Source of the DNA: Umezawaea beigongshangensis
GTDB lineage: Bacteria; Actinomycetota; Actinomycetes; Mycobacteriales; Pseudonocardiaceae
Assembly: GCF_016464305.1 (NCBI RefSeq)
Contig: NZ_JAEIOJ010000007.1
Coordinates: 248,001 to 312,000, forward strand
Length of the DNA stretch: 64,000 nucleotides
Direction: 5' to 3'
In this document: in pieces, positions 10,603 through 19,616 of the stretch
Position numbering within the stretch: position 1 is the first letter of the stretch
Layout: every line of letters begins with the position of its first letter
Program-made: the position numbers and the translations under genes
Notes under the pieces: model-generated
The model's database searches: none
What the model saw: the letters and a program-made list of their open reading frames with translations, nothing else
Told to the model about the DNA's origin: nothing

Positions 10603-11211
10603 GTGCCGACTACGGCTTACAGCGACGAGACGAGAACGCCGCAACGAGGACGTCCCCGCGACGCCACCCGCGACGACGCGCTGCGCCAGGCCGCGCTCGA
10701 CGTCATGGCGGAGGTGGGGTACCGGGCGCTGACGATGGACGCCGTCGCGGCGCGGGCGCGGGCGGGCAAGGCGACGATCTACCGCAGGTGGGAGTCGAAG
10801 CTGGACCTCGTGGTCGACACCTGCACGCAGCTCGCGAGCCGCAGCGTCCCCGTGCCCGACACGGGCTCGCTGGCGGAGGACCTGCGGGAGTTCCTGTCGT
10901 CGTTCGCGGCGTTCCTGGCCGGTCCGGTGGGCCGGGCGGCGCAGGCGCTCGTCGGTGAGCTGCCGCACGAGCCGGAGCTGGCGAAGGCGTTCCGCGAGAC
11001 GTTCCTGACGTCGCAGCGCAACGTGCTGCGCGGCCTGCTCGACCGGGCCAGCGGACGCGGTGAACTGCGTCCCGACGCGCCGCTGGCCATGACGGTCGAA
11101 CTCGCGGGCGCGGCACTGACCCACCGGCTCATGCTCACCGGTGAACCGCTCGACGTGCCGTTCGTGGACCGGCTGGTGGACCAGGTCCTGGTGCCCCTGG
11201 TGCGGAGCTAG
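10603..11211 (+). CDS. TetR-family transcriptional regulator
   Basis: 202 residues. HTH at about residues 25-70 (VMAEVGYRALTMDAVAARA, AGKATIYRRWESK), followed by a TetR_C-type domain with PLAMTVELAGAALTHRLM. GTG 10603 is preceded by GAGGAGGTG, an ideal ribosome site, and a TAGGAT -10 box lies at 10537-10542. No divergent partner is present; the upstream 15-bp inverted repeat could be its own operator. It overlaps the convergent DUF3618 gene by 4 bp. Ligand unknown. Confidence 0.87.
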   Translation: MPTTAYSDETRTPQRGRPRDATRDDALRQAALDVMAEVGYRALTMDAVAARARAGKATIYRRWESKLDLVVDTCTQLASRSVPVPDTGSLAEDLREFLSSFAAFLAGPVGRAAQALVGELPHEPELAKAFRETFLTSQRNVLRGLLDRASGRGELRPDAPLAMTVELAGAALTHRLMLTGEPLDVPFVDRLVDQVLVPLVRS

Positions 11212-11429
11212 CGGAACAGCCTGCGCACGACCGCGATGCCGACGACGACGCCGACGGCGATGAGCGCGTAGCGCACCCTGGGGTCGTCGAGCTTCGAGCG
11301 CACGCTCTCCTTGCCTGCCTCCACGAAGCGCTTGGGGTCAGCCCTCGTGCCCAGCTCGTCCAGGGTCAACGCCAGCGCGTCGCGAGCCTGCTCGATCTCA
11401 CGCTGGATGGTGTCGGGGTCGCGAGCCAC
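11208..11429 (-). CDS. DUF3618 small membrane protein
   Basis: 73 residues. The N-terminal half is a charged helix (RDPDTIQREIEQARDALA...LDELGTRADP) and the C-terminus is one transmembrane helix (YALIAVGVVVGIAVVRR). This is the typical layout of DUF3618 proteins, which are common in actinobacteria and have no established role. The start GTG follows AGGAGGAAAT. A longer frame exists upstream but lacks a ribosome site and family similarity. Confidence 0.82.
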   Translation of the reverse strand: MARDPDTIQREIEQARDALALTLDELGTRADPKRFVEAGKESVRSKLDDPRVRYALIAVGVVVGIAVVRRLFR

Positions 11430-11515
11430 ATTTCCTCCTGACAGCGGTGCCTGCACCACCGTAGTTGACCTCGCCCTCCGGTGCCCCGAGGGTCGGTCGA
11501 TAAACTGCGCGGGAC

Positions 11516-11589
11516 GGGGCCGTGGCCCAATTGGCAGAGGCACACGGTTTAGGTCCGTGACGGTGTGGGTTCGAGTCCCACCGGCCCCA
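11516..11589 (+). tRNA. tRNA-Leu(UAG) with a short variable arm
   Basis: A 74-nt cloverleaf: acceptor GGGGCCG/CGGCCCC, D arm of the leucine type (G10 C11 C12, AATTGGCAGA loop), anticodon stem CACGG/CCGTG with loop TTTAGGT giving UAG, T arm GTGGG-TTCGAGT-CCCAC, discriminator A. CCA is not encoded. The variable region is only ACGGT (5 nt), whereas leucine tRNAs normally carry a long extra arm. Confidence 0.9.
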
Positions 11590-11600
11590 CGACGTCGTGC

Positions 11601-11619
11601 CCGCCCCCGGCGGGGGCGG
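11601..11619. terminator. Hairpin terminator after tRNA-Leu
   Basis: CCGCCCCC and GGGGGCGG (8-bp stem, 3-nt loop) lie between the tRNA and a convergent small gene, so the hairpin can serve both. Confidence 0.6.
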
Positions 11620-11636
11620 TGAGCACGGCACCGGCG

Positions 11637-11960
11637 TCAGGGCCAGAGGCGGGGGCACGCCCAGACGACGAGGCCGAGCACGCCCAGCACGGCCGCGACC
11701 TGGAGGCCGAGCAGGACGTGGACGAGCCCGATGCCGCTGATCGCCGTGCCCGTGAGCAGCCGCTGGTGGCACAGGTCGCTCAGCGCCGAGCGGGCGGACG
11801 CGTCGCGCGCGGGCGGCGGTTCGCGGTGCGGCGCGGCCGGCGGCGCGGTGTCCCGGCGGGCCCGCACCAGGTGCAGTTCCACCGCTCGGCGCACCGGCGG
11901 GGACCGCACCCCGTCCGGCGGCACCTCGGGTGAGCCGTGGGTGAACAGCACCGGACCCAT
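11637..11960 (-). CDS. Small single-pass membrane protein, unrecognised
   Basis: 107 residues, not assigned to a family. The first 60 residues are polar and rich in Pro/Arg; the C-terminus is a hydrophobic helix (GIGLVHVLLGLQVAAVLGVL) ending VWACPRLWP. The ATG at 11960 has an excellent ribosome site (GGAGG, 6 nt spacing), which is the main reason for calling it real. The gene ends close to the tRNA terminator. Confidence 0.6.
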   Translation of the reverse strand: MGPVLFTHGSPEVPPDGVRSPPVRRAVELHLVRARRDTAPPAAPHREPPPARDASARSALSDLCHQRLLTGTAISGIGLVHVLLGLQVAAVLGVLGLVVWACPRLWP

Positions 11961-12302
11961 GTCGTTCCTCCGACGAGTGCTCGGGCTCTGCGGCCCGGTG
12001 CGCGGACGGACGCCCGCGGCCTCCCGTTCCGGCGGGGCCGCGTCCGCACGAGCCTGCGATCTTGCCGTGAGCAGCATGGCGCACCCGCCGCGACGCGGTC
12101 GCCACCTCGCGGGCGGTGTCGGCGGACGGCCCTCTGGACGTGCCGAAAGGTCGGCGCTTTCGGCGCTGCCGATCAGCCGGGCGACACCGGTCGAACCCCG
12201 CCGTGGCCCGCCGTGGCCCGAGCGACGTTTTCGTCCCCCCGCAGCGGTGGTACCCCTCCGGGGATGTGCGGACCTCCTGAAAAAACAGACAAAGAGGACT
12301 TG
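11961..12302. other. Gene-free interval before dedA
   Basis: No coding sequence is supported. It holds a hairpin GCCGAAAG/CTTTCGGC (12142-12149 and 12157-12164, 7-nt loop) and a short tandem CCGCCGTGGC pair near 12200. A role in controlling dedA is possible but not shown. Confidence 0.5.
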
Positions 12303-12314
12303 TAGCGTGGTCGT

Positions 12315-12938
12315 ATGAGTGAACCGGGTGGAATCGTCGGGTGGGTCACCGACCTGATGGAGACGCTGGGCGCACCGGGCGCCGGGCTCGCCATCGCGCT
12401 GGAGAACCTCTTCCCGCCCCTGCCGAGCGAGTTCTTCCTGCCACTGGCCGGGTTCACCGCGAGCCAGGGGAAGATGAGCCTGATCGCGGCGATCGTGTGG
12501 ACCACGTTCGGCTCGGTGGTCGGCGCCCTGGTGCTCTACTGGGCGGGCGCCGCGCTCGGCCGCGACCGCGTCCGGGCCGTCGTGGACAAGATGCCGCTGG
12601 TGGACGTGTCCGACGTGGACCGGACGGAGGCGTGGTTCTCCCGGCACGGCAGGAAGGCCGTCTTCTTCGGGAGGATGGTCCCGCTCTTCCGGAGCCTGAT
12701 CTCGCTGCCGGCGGGCGTCGAGCGGATGCCGCTGCACACGTTCGTCGCGTTCACCGCGCTCGGCAGCCTCGTCTGGAACTCCGCGCTCATCGTGGCCGGG
12801 TACCTGCTCGGCGAGCAGTGGCACCTGGTGGAGAACTACGCCGGTGTCGTCTCGAAGGTGGTGCTCGCCCTCGTGGTCGCCGCCGTCGTCTGGTTCGTCG
12901 TGTCGCGCGTGAGGTCCCGCAAGCGCGCGAGGTCCTGA
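12315..12938 (+). CDS. DedA-family (SNARE-associated) membrane protein
   Basis: 207 residues, an integral membrane protein of the DedA/VTT group, some members of which flip phospholipids or undecaprenyl phosphate. Hallmarks: ENLFPPLPSEFFLPLAG near residue 31, two half-helices, and the conserved RMVPLFRSLISLPAGVERMPL block near 118-140, followed by C-terminal transmembrane helices. TAGCGT (12303-12308) lies 6 nt before the ATG with no ribosome site, so the transcript is probably leaderless. Confidence 0.9.
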   Translation: MSEPGGIVGWVTDLMETLGAPGAGLAIALENLFPPLPSEFFLPLAGFTASQGKMSLIAAIVWTTFGSVVGALVLYWAGAALGRDRVRAVVDKMPLVDVSDVDRTEAWFSRHGRKAVFFGRMVPLFRSLISLPAGVERMPLHTFVAFTALGSLVWNSALIVAGYLLGEQWHLVENYAGVVSKVVLALVVAAVVWFVVSRVRSRKRARS

Positions 12939-12946
12939 CCGGCGCG

Positions 12947-13996
12947 TCACCCCGCGAACGCCGGCCCGAGCAGCGCGCGGACCTCCCGCACGGCGACGCG
13001 CCCGGCGCGGGTGGCGCCGACCGTGCTGGCCGACGGCCCGTAGCCGACGAGGTGCACCCGCGGATCGGCCACCACGCGGGTGCCGTCGAGGGCGATCCCG
13101 CCGCCGGGGCCGCGCAGCCGCAGCGGGGCCAGGTGCTCGACGGCGGGGCGGAACCCGGTCGCCCACAGGATCGCGCCGGCCCGCAGCTCACCGCCGTCCA
13201 CGGCGACGCCGTCCGGGGTGACGCGGTCGAAGACGGGACGCGCGACGAGCAGGCCCCGCGCCCTGGCCGCGGCGACCTCGGGCGTGTTCGGCAGTCCGGT
13301 GACGCTGACGACGCTGGCGGGCGGCAGGCCGTTGCGGACGCGCTCCTCCACCAGCGCCACGGCGGCACGCCCGCGCTCGGAGGTGAACTCGCCGTCGACG
13401 AACACCGGGGGACGACGGGTGAACCAGGTCGTCGTGGCCACGCCCTCCAGCTCCAGCAGGAACCCGACCGCGGAGATGCCGCCGCCGACCACCACGACGT
13501 GCTCCCCGGCGAACTCCTCCGGGCGCCGGTAGTCGGCCGTGTGCAGCTGACGGCCCCGGAACGTCTCCTGGCCGGGGTAGCGCGGCCAGAAGGGACGGGT
13601 CCACGTGCCGGTGGCGTTGATCAGCGCACGGGCGGCCCAGGCACCGGCGTCGGTCTCCACGAGCAGCCGGCCGTCCGGCCGGGAGCGCACGGCGTGCACG
13701 CGCACCGGGCGGAGCACCCGCAGGTCCTCGCGGCGCTCGAACTCGGCGAAGTAGGCGGGCACGACCTCGGCGGCCGGAGCCTCCGGGTCGACGTGCCGCA
13801 GCGGCATCCCCGGCAGGTCGTGGATCGCGTTCACCGTCGCCATGCGCAGGGTCGGCCAGCGGTGCTGCCACGCGCCGCCGGGACGGGCGTCGGCGTCGAG
13901 CACCACGTGGTCCAGTCCCGCGCGGCGCAGGAAGTGGGCGCTCGACAGCCCGGCCTGCCCCGCTCCGATCACCACGACGTCCACGAGGGTGGTCAC
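12947..13996 (-). CDS. CzcO-like FAD/NAD(P)-dependent oxidoreductase
   Basis: 349 residues with two dinucleotide folds: FAD-binding VVVIGAGQAGLSSAHFL at the N-terminus and NAD(P)-binding VVVVGGGISAVGFL near residue 180, plus the ATGF motif (LWATGFRPAVEHL) typical of flavoprotein monooxygenases and CzcO-like proteins. The reaction cannot be specified. No ribosome site is seen; GTG 13996 puts the FAD motif directly at the N-terminus, and GTG 14011 would add five residues. A TGATCGATCA palindrome lies upstream at 14033-14042. Confidence 0.82.
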   Translation of the reverse strand: MTTLVDVVVIGAGQAGLSSAHFLRRAGLDHVVLDADARPGGAWQHRWPTLRMATVNAIHDLPGMPLRHVDPEAPAAEVVPAYFAEFERREDLRVLRPVRVHAVRSRPDGRLLVETDAGAWAARALINATGTWTRPFWPRYPGQETFRGRQLHTADYRRPEEFAGEHVVVVGGGISAVGFLLELEGVATTTWFTRRPPVFVDGEFTSERGRAAVALVEERVRNGLPPASVVSVTGLPNTPEVAAARARGLLVARPVFDRVTPDGVAVDGGELRAGAILWATGFRPAVEHLAPLRLRGPGGGIALDGTRVVADPRVHLVGYGPSASTVGATRAGRVAVREVRALLGPAFAG

Positions 13997-14128
13997 ACCC
14001 CGCACAACCACGCGCGCGCGGCGGCGCTTCCGTCTGATCGATCACACGGGCGGTCGAGTCAGCGAAACGTCGGCGGCCGCGGCTACCGTCCCGATCTTCG
14101 CAGGTGACCACGGAGAGGATCGACCACG

Positions 14129-15046
14129 GTGCAGAGAGTGCGCACACTGGCAGCAGCATCCGCAGCGACGGCCCTACTGGGAGTGGTGATGGCGGCGACA
14201 CCCGCGGGGGCGGCCTCGCCGGACGAGGCCGCCGTCAGGCCGCCGGAGGGCGTGACGGCCGCCTACGTCGTGCTCGACCGGTACGACGGCGACGTCCTCG
14301 CGGCGAGGAACGCCCACCAGCAAATCCGCTCGGCGTCCCTCGTGAAGATCCTGATCGCGCTCGACTACCTGGAGACGCGCGGTCCGGACCCGGTGATCCC
14401 GGAGGCGGACCTGGTGCGGCTGGAGCCGATGCTGCGCTCCAGCGACGACGACGCGGCCAGCGAGCTGTGGGTGCAGGAGGGCTGGGAGCAGATCGTGGTG
14501 CGGATGGCCGCGAAGATCGGCCTGGAGGACACCGCGCCGCCGGTGGACGTCGGCTTCTGGGGCTACACGGCGTTCAGCGCGGCCGACGTGGCGAAGATCT
14601 ACCGGTACGTGCTGGAGCAGGCCCACCCGTCGCACCGGGACTTCGTCATGGGCAACCTGCACCGGGCGACGGACTGCGCCACGGACGGCTTCGACCAGAG
14701 CTTCGGCCTGCCCGCCGTGCTCCGGCACCGACCGGCGTTCAAGCAGGGCTGGTCGGGCTTCGGCTCCACGCCGCCGCGGCCGTGCGCGACGGACACCGTC
14801 TCCAGCGCCGCCGACGCCGAACCCGGCGTGGCCGAGGAGGCCCCCGAGGCGCGCGCCAGGGCGCTGGCCGAGGAGACCGAGCTGGACCTGACCAGCGCGG
14901 CCATGCACACGACCGGGACGTACGGGCCGGGCGACCGCACGATCTTCGTGCTGCTGACCCTCCAGCCGACCGGCACGCCGTGGGACACCTCGGTGGCCAC
15001 GGTGAACGCGATCACCCAGCACCTGCACCGCGGCACGCACGGCTGA
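14129..15046 (+). CDS. Secreted beta-lactamase-fold serine hydrolase
   Basis: 305 residues with a signal peptide ending ATPAGAA. The mature domain has the three serine beta-lactamase/PBP motifs: SLVK (S-x-x-K, about residue 70), SDD (SDN position, about 109) and KQGWSG (K-T/S-G position, about 209). Spacing is compatible with class A-like folds, but I do not see a clear ExxLN general base, so antibiotic hydrolysis should not be assumed; many actinobacterial members are of unknown function. GGAGAGG precedes GTG 14129. A strong terminator follows. Confidence 0.75.
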   Translation: MQRVRTLAAASAATALLGVVMAATPAGAASPDEAAVRPPEGVTAAYVVLDRYDGDVLAARNAHQQIRSASLVKILIALDYLETRGPDPVIPEADLVRLEPMLRSSDDDAASELWVQEGWEQIVVRMAAKIGLEDTAPPVDVGFWGYTAFSAADVAKIYRYVLEQAHPSHRDFVMGNLHRATDCATDGFDQSFGLPAVLRHRPAFKQGWSGFGSTPPRPCATDTVSSAADAEPGVAEEAPEARARALAEETELDLTSAAMHTTGTYGPGDRTIFVLLTLQPTGTPWDTSVATVNAITQHLHRGTHG

Positions 15047-15051
15047 GCACC

Positions 15052-15097
15052 GCCACGTGCGGCCCGTTCCGGCGGACGGGAACGGGCCGCACGTGGC
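15052..15097 (+). terminator. 19-bp hairpin terminator
   Basis: A perfect 19-bp stem (15052-15070 with 15079-15097) and an 8-nt loop directly follow the beta-lactamase-fold gene and separate it from the next gene. Confidence 0.85.
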
Positions 15098-15146
15098 ACC
15101 GGCAACACCGGGGAAGAGGCGGACCCGGTGAGGTGTTGACCGGGGA

Positions 15147-16190
<1,044 letters not shown>

Positions 16191-16260
16191 CAATCGGCTG
16201 AGTAAATTTCACACTTCACACCAGGTAGAACCGTTCTGGTCCGAACGGGTGAATACGCGC

Positions 16261-16439
16261 GGAAGTCGTAGCAACGGACACACCGTGTGCGATGGTGCTT
16301 GTGGAGCGCGCACGCCCCCCGACGCGCTCCTCAACTTCCGGGCGCCGGACGCCCGACGAGCCGCATCCCGACACGGCGTGGGCGGCACCGCTCGCGGTGC
16401 CACCCACGCCGTGTCGGTGCTCACGCGGATCGCACACGG
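16261..16439. other. Highly folded non-coding element with nested inverted repeats
   Basis: No reading frame explains this 180-bp stretch. It contains a 23-bp stem with one mismatch and a CTCG loop (16368-16390/16395-16417), GGAGCGCG/CGCGCTCC (16303-16310/16323-16330), CGGGCG/CGCCCG (16339-16344/16350-16355), GGAAGT/ACTTCC (16261-16266/16334-16339) and an outer pair CCGTGTGCGAT/ATCGCACACGG (16283-16293/16429-16439). Together they could form a compact multi-branch RNA or a palindromic mobile or regulatory element. The direction is unknown; the next gene is the lipoprotein at 16573. Confidence 0.6.
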
Positions 16440-16572
16440 CATCACGGGACGGCCACATCCTGACACCAGGTGCGAATCAAGCCCTCGGATCAGCCCCCGC
16501 TCCCCCGCCGACCCGTCATGGTGGAGGTCGGTTCCATCTCGTCCCTTCCGCCGGGGCGGAAAGGGGAGGTTC

Positions 16573-17139
16573 GTGAGGTTCGCCAGACTGGCCGTCGGCG
16601 CGTGCGCCGTCGCGGCCTTGGCGGGATGTACGGCGGCGCCTGCCATCTCCCACTCGGCCGACACGGCCGTCGAGACGACACCGCCCAGCGCGGGCGGTGC
16701 CGCACCCTCCGTCAGACAGGACGCCCAGGTGCCGCTGTCGGCGACCCTGGCCCCGTTCGGGTCCGAGCACACGTGGGGCAACGGCCTCGCGGTGACGATC
16801 TCCGCGCCGAAGTCGCTCACGCCGAGCGACACGGCGTTCCCCAGGGCCGGCCGCATGGCCGTGTTCACCGTCGTGGTCCTGAACGGCACCTCGACCGTCT
16901 ACCGGCCCCCGCAGCTCGCGGTCCGTGCCGTGGCGGACGGCCGACCGGCGCAGGAGGTGCTCGACGCCGTGCAGGGCCTCAACGGCGTCGCCTCCGCCGT
17001 GCAGGAACTGCCGCCGGAGCGCGACGCGACGCTGACGCTGGCGTTCGCCGTGCCCGACGAGCCGGTGCGGATGCGCCTGACCGTCCAGCCCGGCGGCGGT
17101 GGCTCCGAGACGATGGCGATCTTCGAGGGCACCGCCTGA
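16573..17139 (+). CDS. DUF4352-like lipoprotein
   Basis: 188 residues. A lipoprotein signal with lipobox LAGC (cysteine about residue 19) places it on the outer membrane face. After a Thr/Pro/Gly-rich linker comes an immunoglobulin-like DUF4352-type domain (GNGLAVTISAPKSLTPSD, MAVFTVVVLNGTSTVYRP). Function unknown; such proteins often act as extracellular sensors or chaperone partners. GGGGAGG precedes GTG 16573 by only 3 nt, and a small hairpin (TTCCGC/GCGGAA, 16546-16561) abuts the ribosome site. Confidence 0.75.
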   Translation: MRFARLAVGACAVAALAGCTAAPAISHSADTAVETTPPSAGGAAPSVRQDAQVPLSATLAPFGSEHTWGNGLAVTISAPKSLTPSDTAFPRAGRMAVFTVVVLNGTSTVYRPPQLAVRAVADGRPAQEVLDAVQGLNGVASAVQELPPERDATLTLAFAVPDEPVRMRLTVQPGGGGSETMAIFEGTA

Positions 17140-17162
17140 CCCTCCTTGCGCCCGGTTTCAGA

Positions 17163-17182
17163 ACAGTGTTTTATAACGCTGT
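17163..17182. promoter_or_regulatory. Near-perfect 20-bp palindrome overlapping a -10 box
   Basis: ACAGTGTT-TTAT-AACGCTGT has one mismatched pair and overlaps TATAAC (17172-17177), upstream of the small membrane protein gene. The pattern resembles TetR-family operators; the binder is unknown. Confidence 0.55.
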
Positions 17183-17208
17183 CACGCCACCTGGAACCGG
17201 AGTGCCCC

Positions 17209-17625
17209 ATGCACGCGCTGCTGCTGTCGGACCCGTCGAGAATCCTCGCCGGCGCCATGCTGCTGTCGATCGTCACGATCGAGTTCGGCGGCTGGTTCGT
17301 GCTGCGGACCTCCTCCGGCGCCGTGGCCGCGACGGACTTCCAGCGCTCGTTCGCGAGGGCCGGACACGGTCACGCCGGGGTGCTCGTCACACTCGGTCTG
17401 GTGTGCCTGCTGCTGGCGGACGCCTCGGGCCTGACCGGACCGCTCGGCTGGATCGCGCGCCTCGGCGTGCCGGTGGCCGCGCTGCTCGTCCCCGGCGGGT
17501 TCTTCGCCTCGTCGGCGGGCCGTGGCCGCACGAGGCCGAACCGCGCGTTCGTCCTGGTGTGGCTGGGCGTGGCGTCGCTGGCGCTCGGCGTCGGCGTGCT
17601 GGGGATCGGCCTGCTGACCGGCTGA
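17209..17625 (+). CDS. Four-helix integral membrane protein, unrecognised
   Basis: 138 residues with about four hydrophobic helices: ILAGAMLLSIVTIEFGGWF, AGVLVTLGLVCLLLA, LGVPVAALLVPGGFFAS and VLVWLGVASLALGVGVLGIG, with a conserved-looking His pair (GHGHAG) between helices 1 and 2. I do not assign a function. ATG 17209 follows GGAG with 6 nt spacing. The palindrome at 17163-17182 over its promoter suggests it is a target of a dimeric repressor, possibly a TetR encoded elsewhere. Confidence 0.75.
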   Translation: MHALLLSDPSRILAGAMLLSIVTIEFGGWFVLRTSSGAVAATDFQRSFARAGHGHAGVLVTLGLVCLLLADASGLTGPLGWIARLGVPVAALLVPGGFFASSAGRGRTRPNRAFVLVWLGVASLALGVGVLGIGLLTG

Positions 17626-17666
17626 CCGGCGGCGGAGACGCGGGGAGGGCGCGGTAGCGTCGGGGC

Positions 17667-18140
17667 ATGAGCGAGCAGAAGCGCCTCTCCCCCGGCGACC
17701 AGGCGCCGGCGTTCACCCTGAACGACAGCACGGGCAAGCCCGTGTCGCTGTCGGACTACCTGGGCAGGTCCGTCGTCGTCTACTTCTACCCGGCGGCCTC
17801 GACGCCGGGCTGCACGAAGCAGGCGTGCGACTTCCAGGAGAACCTGGGCTCGCTGGCCGACTCCGGCTACGCCGTCGTCGGCGTCTCCCCCGACGAGCCG
17901 GCGAAGCTGGCGAAGTTCGCCGCGGCCGAGCAGCTCGACTTCCCGCTGCTGTCCGATCCGGAGCGCGCGGTGCTCGCGGAGTGGGGCGCGTTCGGCGAGA
18001 AGCAGAACTACGGCAGGACCGTGCAGGGCGTGATCCGCTCGACGTTCCTGGTCGACCCGGAGGGCAAGATCGCGAAGGCGATGTACAACGTCCGGGCGAC
18101 GGGCCACGTGGCGAAGCTGCTGCGCGAGCTGCCCGCCTGA
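17667..18140 (+). CDS. bcp: Thiol peroxidase of the BCP/PrxQ type
   Basis: 157 residues. Reduces hydrogen peroxide and organic peroxides in the cytoplasm. The peroxidatic cysteine is in STPGCTKQACDFQE (about residue 48), with the resolving cysteine five residues later as in two-cysteine PrxQ proteins; RSTFLVDPEGKI closes the thioredoxin fold. TAGCGT (17655-17660) lies 6 nt before ATG 17667, so the gene is probably leaderless. A shared terminator separates it from rdgB. Confidence 0.94.
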   Translation: MSEQKRLSPGDQAPAFTLNDSTGKPVSLSDYLGRSVVVYFYPAASTPGCTKQACDFQENLGSLADSGYAVVGVSPDEPAKLAKFAAAEQLDFPLLSDPERAVLAEWGAFGEKQNYGRTVQGVIRSTFLVDPEGKIAKAMYNVRATGHVAKLLRELPA

Positions 18141-18147
18141 GCCGGCA

Positions 18148-18182
18148 CGCGCGGGCGGTGCGCGGAACGCACCGCCCGCGCG
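18148..18182. terminator. Bidirectional 15-bp hairpin terminator
   Basis: Stem 18148-18162 with 18168-18182, loop CGGAA, between convergent bcp and rdgB. Confidence 0.82.
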
Positions 18183-18185
18183 GAC

Positions 18186-18788
18186 TCAGGCCAGGTCGCG
18201 CAGGTGCGGGAGCAGGGCCTTGATCGCCCGCCCCCGGTGCGAGGACGCGTCCTTCTCCCGCGGGCTCAGCTCCGCCGACGTCACGTCCGAGCCCTCGGGC
18301 CGGAAGATCGGGTCGTAGCCGAAGCCGTTCGTCCCGCGCGGGGCGCGCACGATCTCACCGCGCCACTCGCCGCGCACCGCGGTCTCCGTGCCGTCGGGCA
18401 GCACCAGCGCCAGCGCGGACACGAAGGCCGCGCCCCTGCGCTCGTCCGGCACGTCGGAGAGCTGACCCAGCAGCAGGTCCAGGTTCGCCACGTCGTCGCC
18501 GTGCTTGCCCGACCAGCGGGCCGAGAGCACGCCCGGCATCCCGTTCAGCGCGTCCACGGCCAGCCCCGAGTCGTCGGCCACCGAAGCCAGTCCCGTCGCC
18601 GCGCACGCGTCGCGGGCCTTGAGCAGCGCGTTGCCCTCGAACGTCGCCTCGGTCTCCGGCGCCTCCGGGAACCGCGGCACGTCGTCCAGACCCAGCACCT
18701 CGATGCCGTCGAGGCCCTCGGCGGCGACGATGCGGCGCAGCTCGTCCAGCTTCTTGGCGTTGCGCGACGCCAGCAGCAGCCTCGTCAT
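18186..18788 (-). CDS. rdgB: Non-canonical purine NTP pyrophosphatase (RdgB/HAM1)
   Basis: 200 residues. Hydrolyses ITP, dITP and XTP to monophosphates, which keeps deaminated purines out of nucleic acids. Family motifs: [15 protein letters not shown] at the N-terminus, [52 protein letters not shown] and [10 protein letters not shown]. The ATG overlaps the rph stop by 4 bp, so the two are translationally coupled, as in mycobacteria. Confidence 0.96.
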   Translation of the reverse strand: MTRLLLASRNAKKLDELRRIVAAEGLDGIEVLGLDDVPRFPEAPETEATFEGNALLKARDACAATGLASVADDSGLAVDALNGMPGVLSARWSGKHGDDVANLDLLLGQLSDVPDERRGAAFVSALALVLPDGTETAVRGEWRGEIVRAPRGTNGFGYDPIFRPEGSDVTSAELSPREKDASSHRGRAIKALLPHLRDLA

Positions 18789-19555
18789 CCGCGCGACCTC
18801 TTCGGCTTCGGCTCGGGCAGGACACCGGGGTAGGGCAGCGCGAGCGCCTCGGCCTGGAGCCGGTTCAGCTCGGCGCAGCCCGCCAGCGCGAGGTCCAGCA
18901 TCGAGTCCAGGGTGGACCGGGCGAACGTCGCGCCCTCACCGGTGCCCTGCACCTCGACGAGCGTGCCGGCGTCCGTCGCCACCACGTTCATGTCGACCTC
19001 GGCGCGCGAGTCCTCCTCGTACGGCAGGTCGAGGCGCACCCGGCCGTCCACGACGCCCACGCTCACCGCCGACACCGCGCACGCCAGCGGCTGCGGGTCC
19101 GCGAGCCTGCCCGCCGCGCCGAGGTACGTCACCGCGTCGGCCAGCGCCACGTAGGCGCCGGTGATCGCGGCGGTCCTGGTGCCGCCGTCGGCCTGGATCA
19201 CGTCGCAGTCGATCACGATGGTGTTCTCGCCCAGCGCGGCCAGGTCGATGCACGCGCGCAGCGAGCGACCGATCAGCCTGCTGATCTCGTGCGTGCGACC
19301 ACCGATCCGGCCCTTCACCGACTCGCGGTCGCCGCGGGTGTGCGTGGCCGACGGGAGCATCGCGTACTCGGCCGTCACCCAGCCCAGCCCGGAGCCGGAC
19401 CGCCAGCGCGGCACCCCCTCGGTCGCGCTCGCCGCGCACAGCACCCGCGTGTTCCCGAACTCCACCAGCACCGAGCCGGCGGGCCACTGCTGGTAGCCGC
19501 GCGTGATCCGGACCTCGCGCAGCACGTCGTCGTTTCTGCCATCGCTCCTCGCCAC
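18785..19555 (-). CDS. rph: Ribonuclease PH
   Basis: 256 residues. A phosphorolytic 3'-5' exoribonuclease that trims tRNA precursors. Recognisable blocks: [39 protein letters not shown]-like [19 protein letters not shown] and [25 protein letters not shown] 19555 is 6 nt after TAGGCT (19567-19562 on the minus strand), the leaderless pattern. Its promoter abuts that of the divergent DUF2231 gene. rph-rdgB keeps the order seen at mycobacterial Rv1340-Rv1341. Confidence 0.96.
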   Translation of the reverse strand: MARSDGRNDDVLREVRITRGYQQWPAGSVLVEFGNTRVLCAASATEGVPRWRSGSGLGWVTAEYAMLPSATHTRGDRESVKGRIGGRTHEISRLIGRSLRACIDLAALGENTIVIDCDVIQADGGTRTAAITGAYVALADAVTYLGAAGRLADPQPLACAVSAVSVGVVDGRVRLDLPYEEDSRAEVDMNVVATDAGTLVEVQGTGEGATFARSTLDSMLDLALAGCAELNRLQAEALALPYPGVLPEPKPKRSRG

Positions 19556-19616
19556 GCGGCTAGCCTAGGCTGCGCGCGCGGTGAACCCCGGACGGGTCAC
19601 CGGCGTAGGGAGAGGC

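Noticed and set aside
14129-15046. Antibiotic-resistance beta-lactamase
   Set aside because: The three active-site motifs are there but no clear ExxLN general base, so only the fold is claimed.
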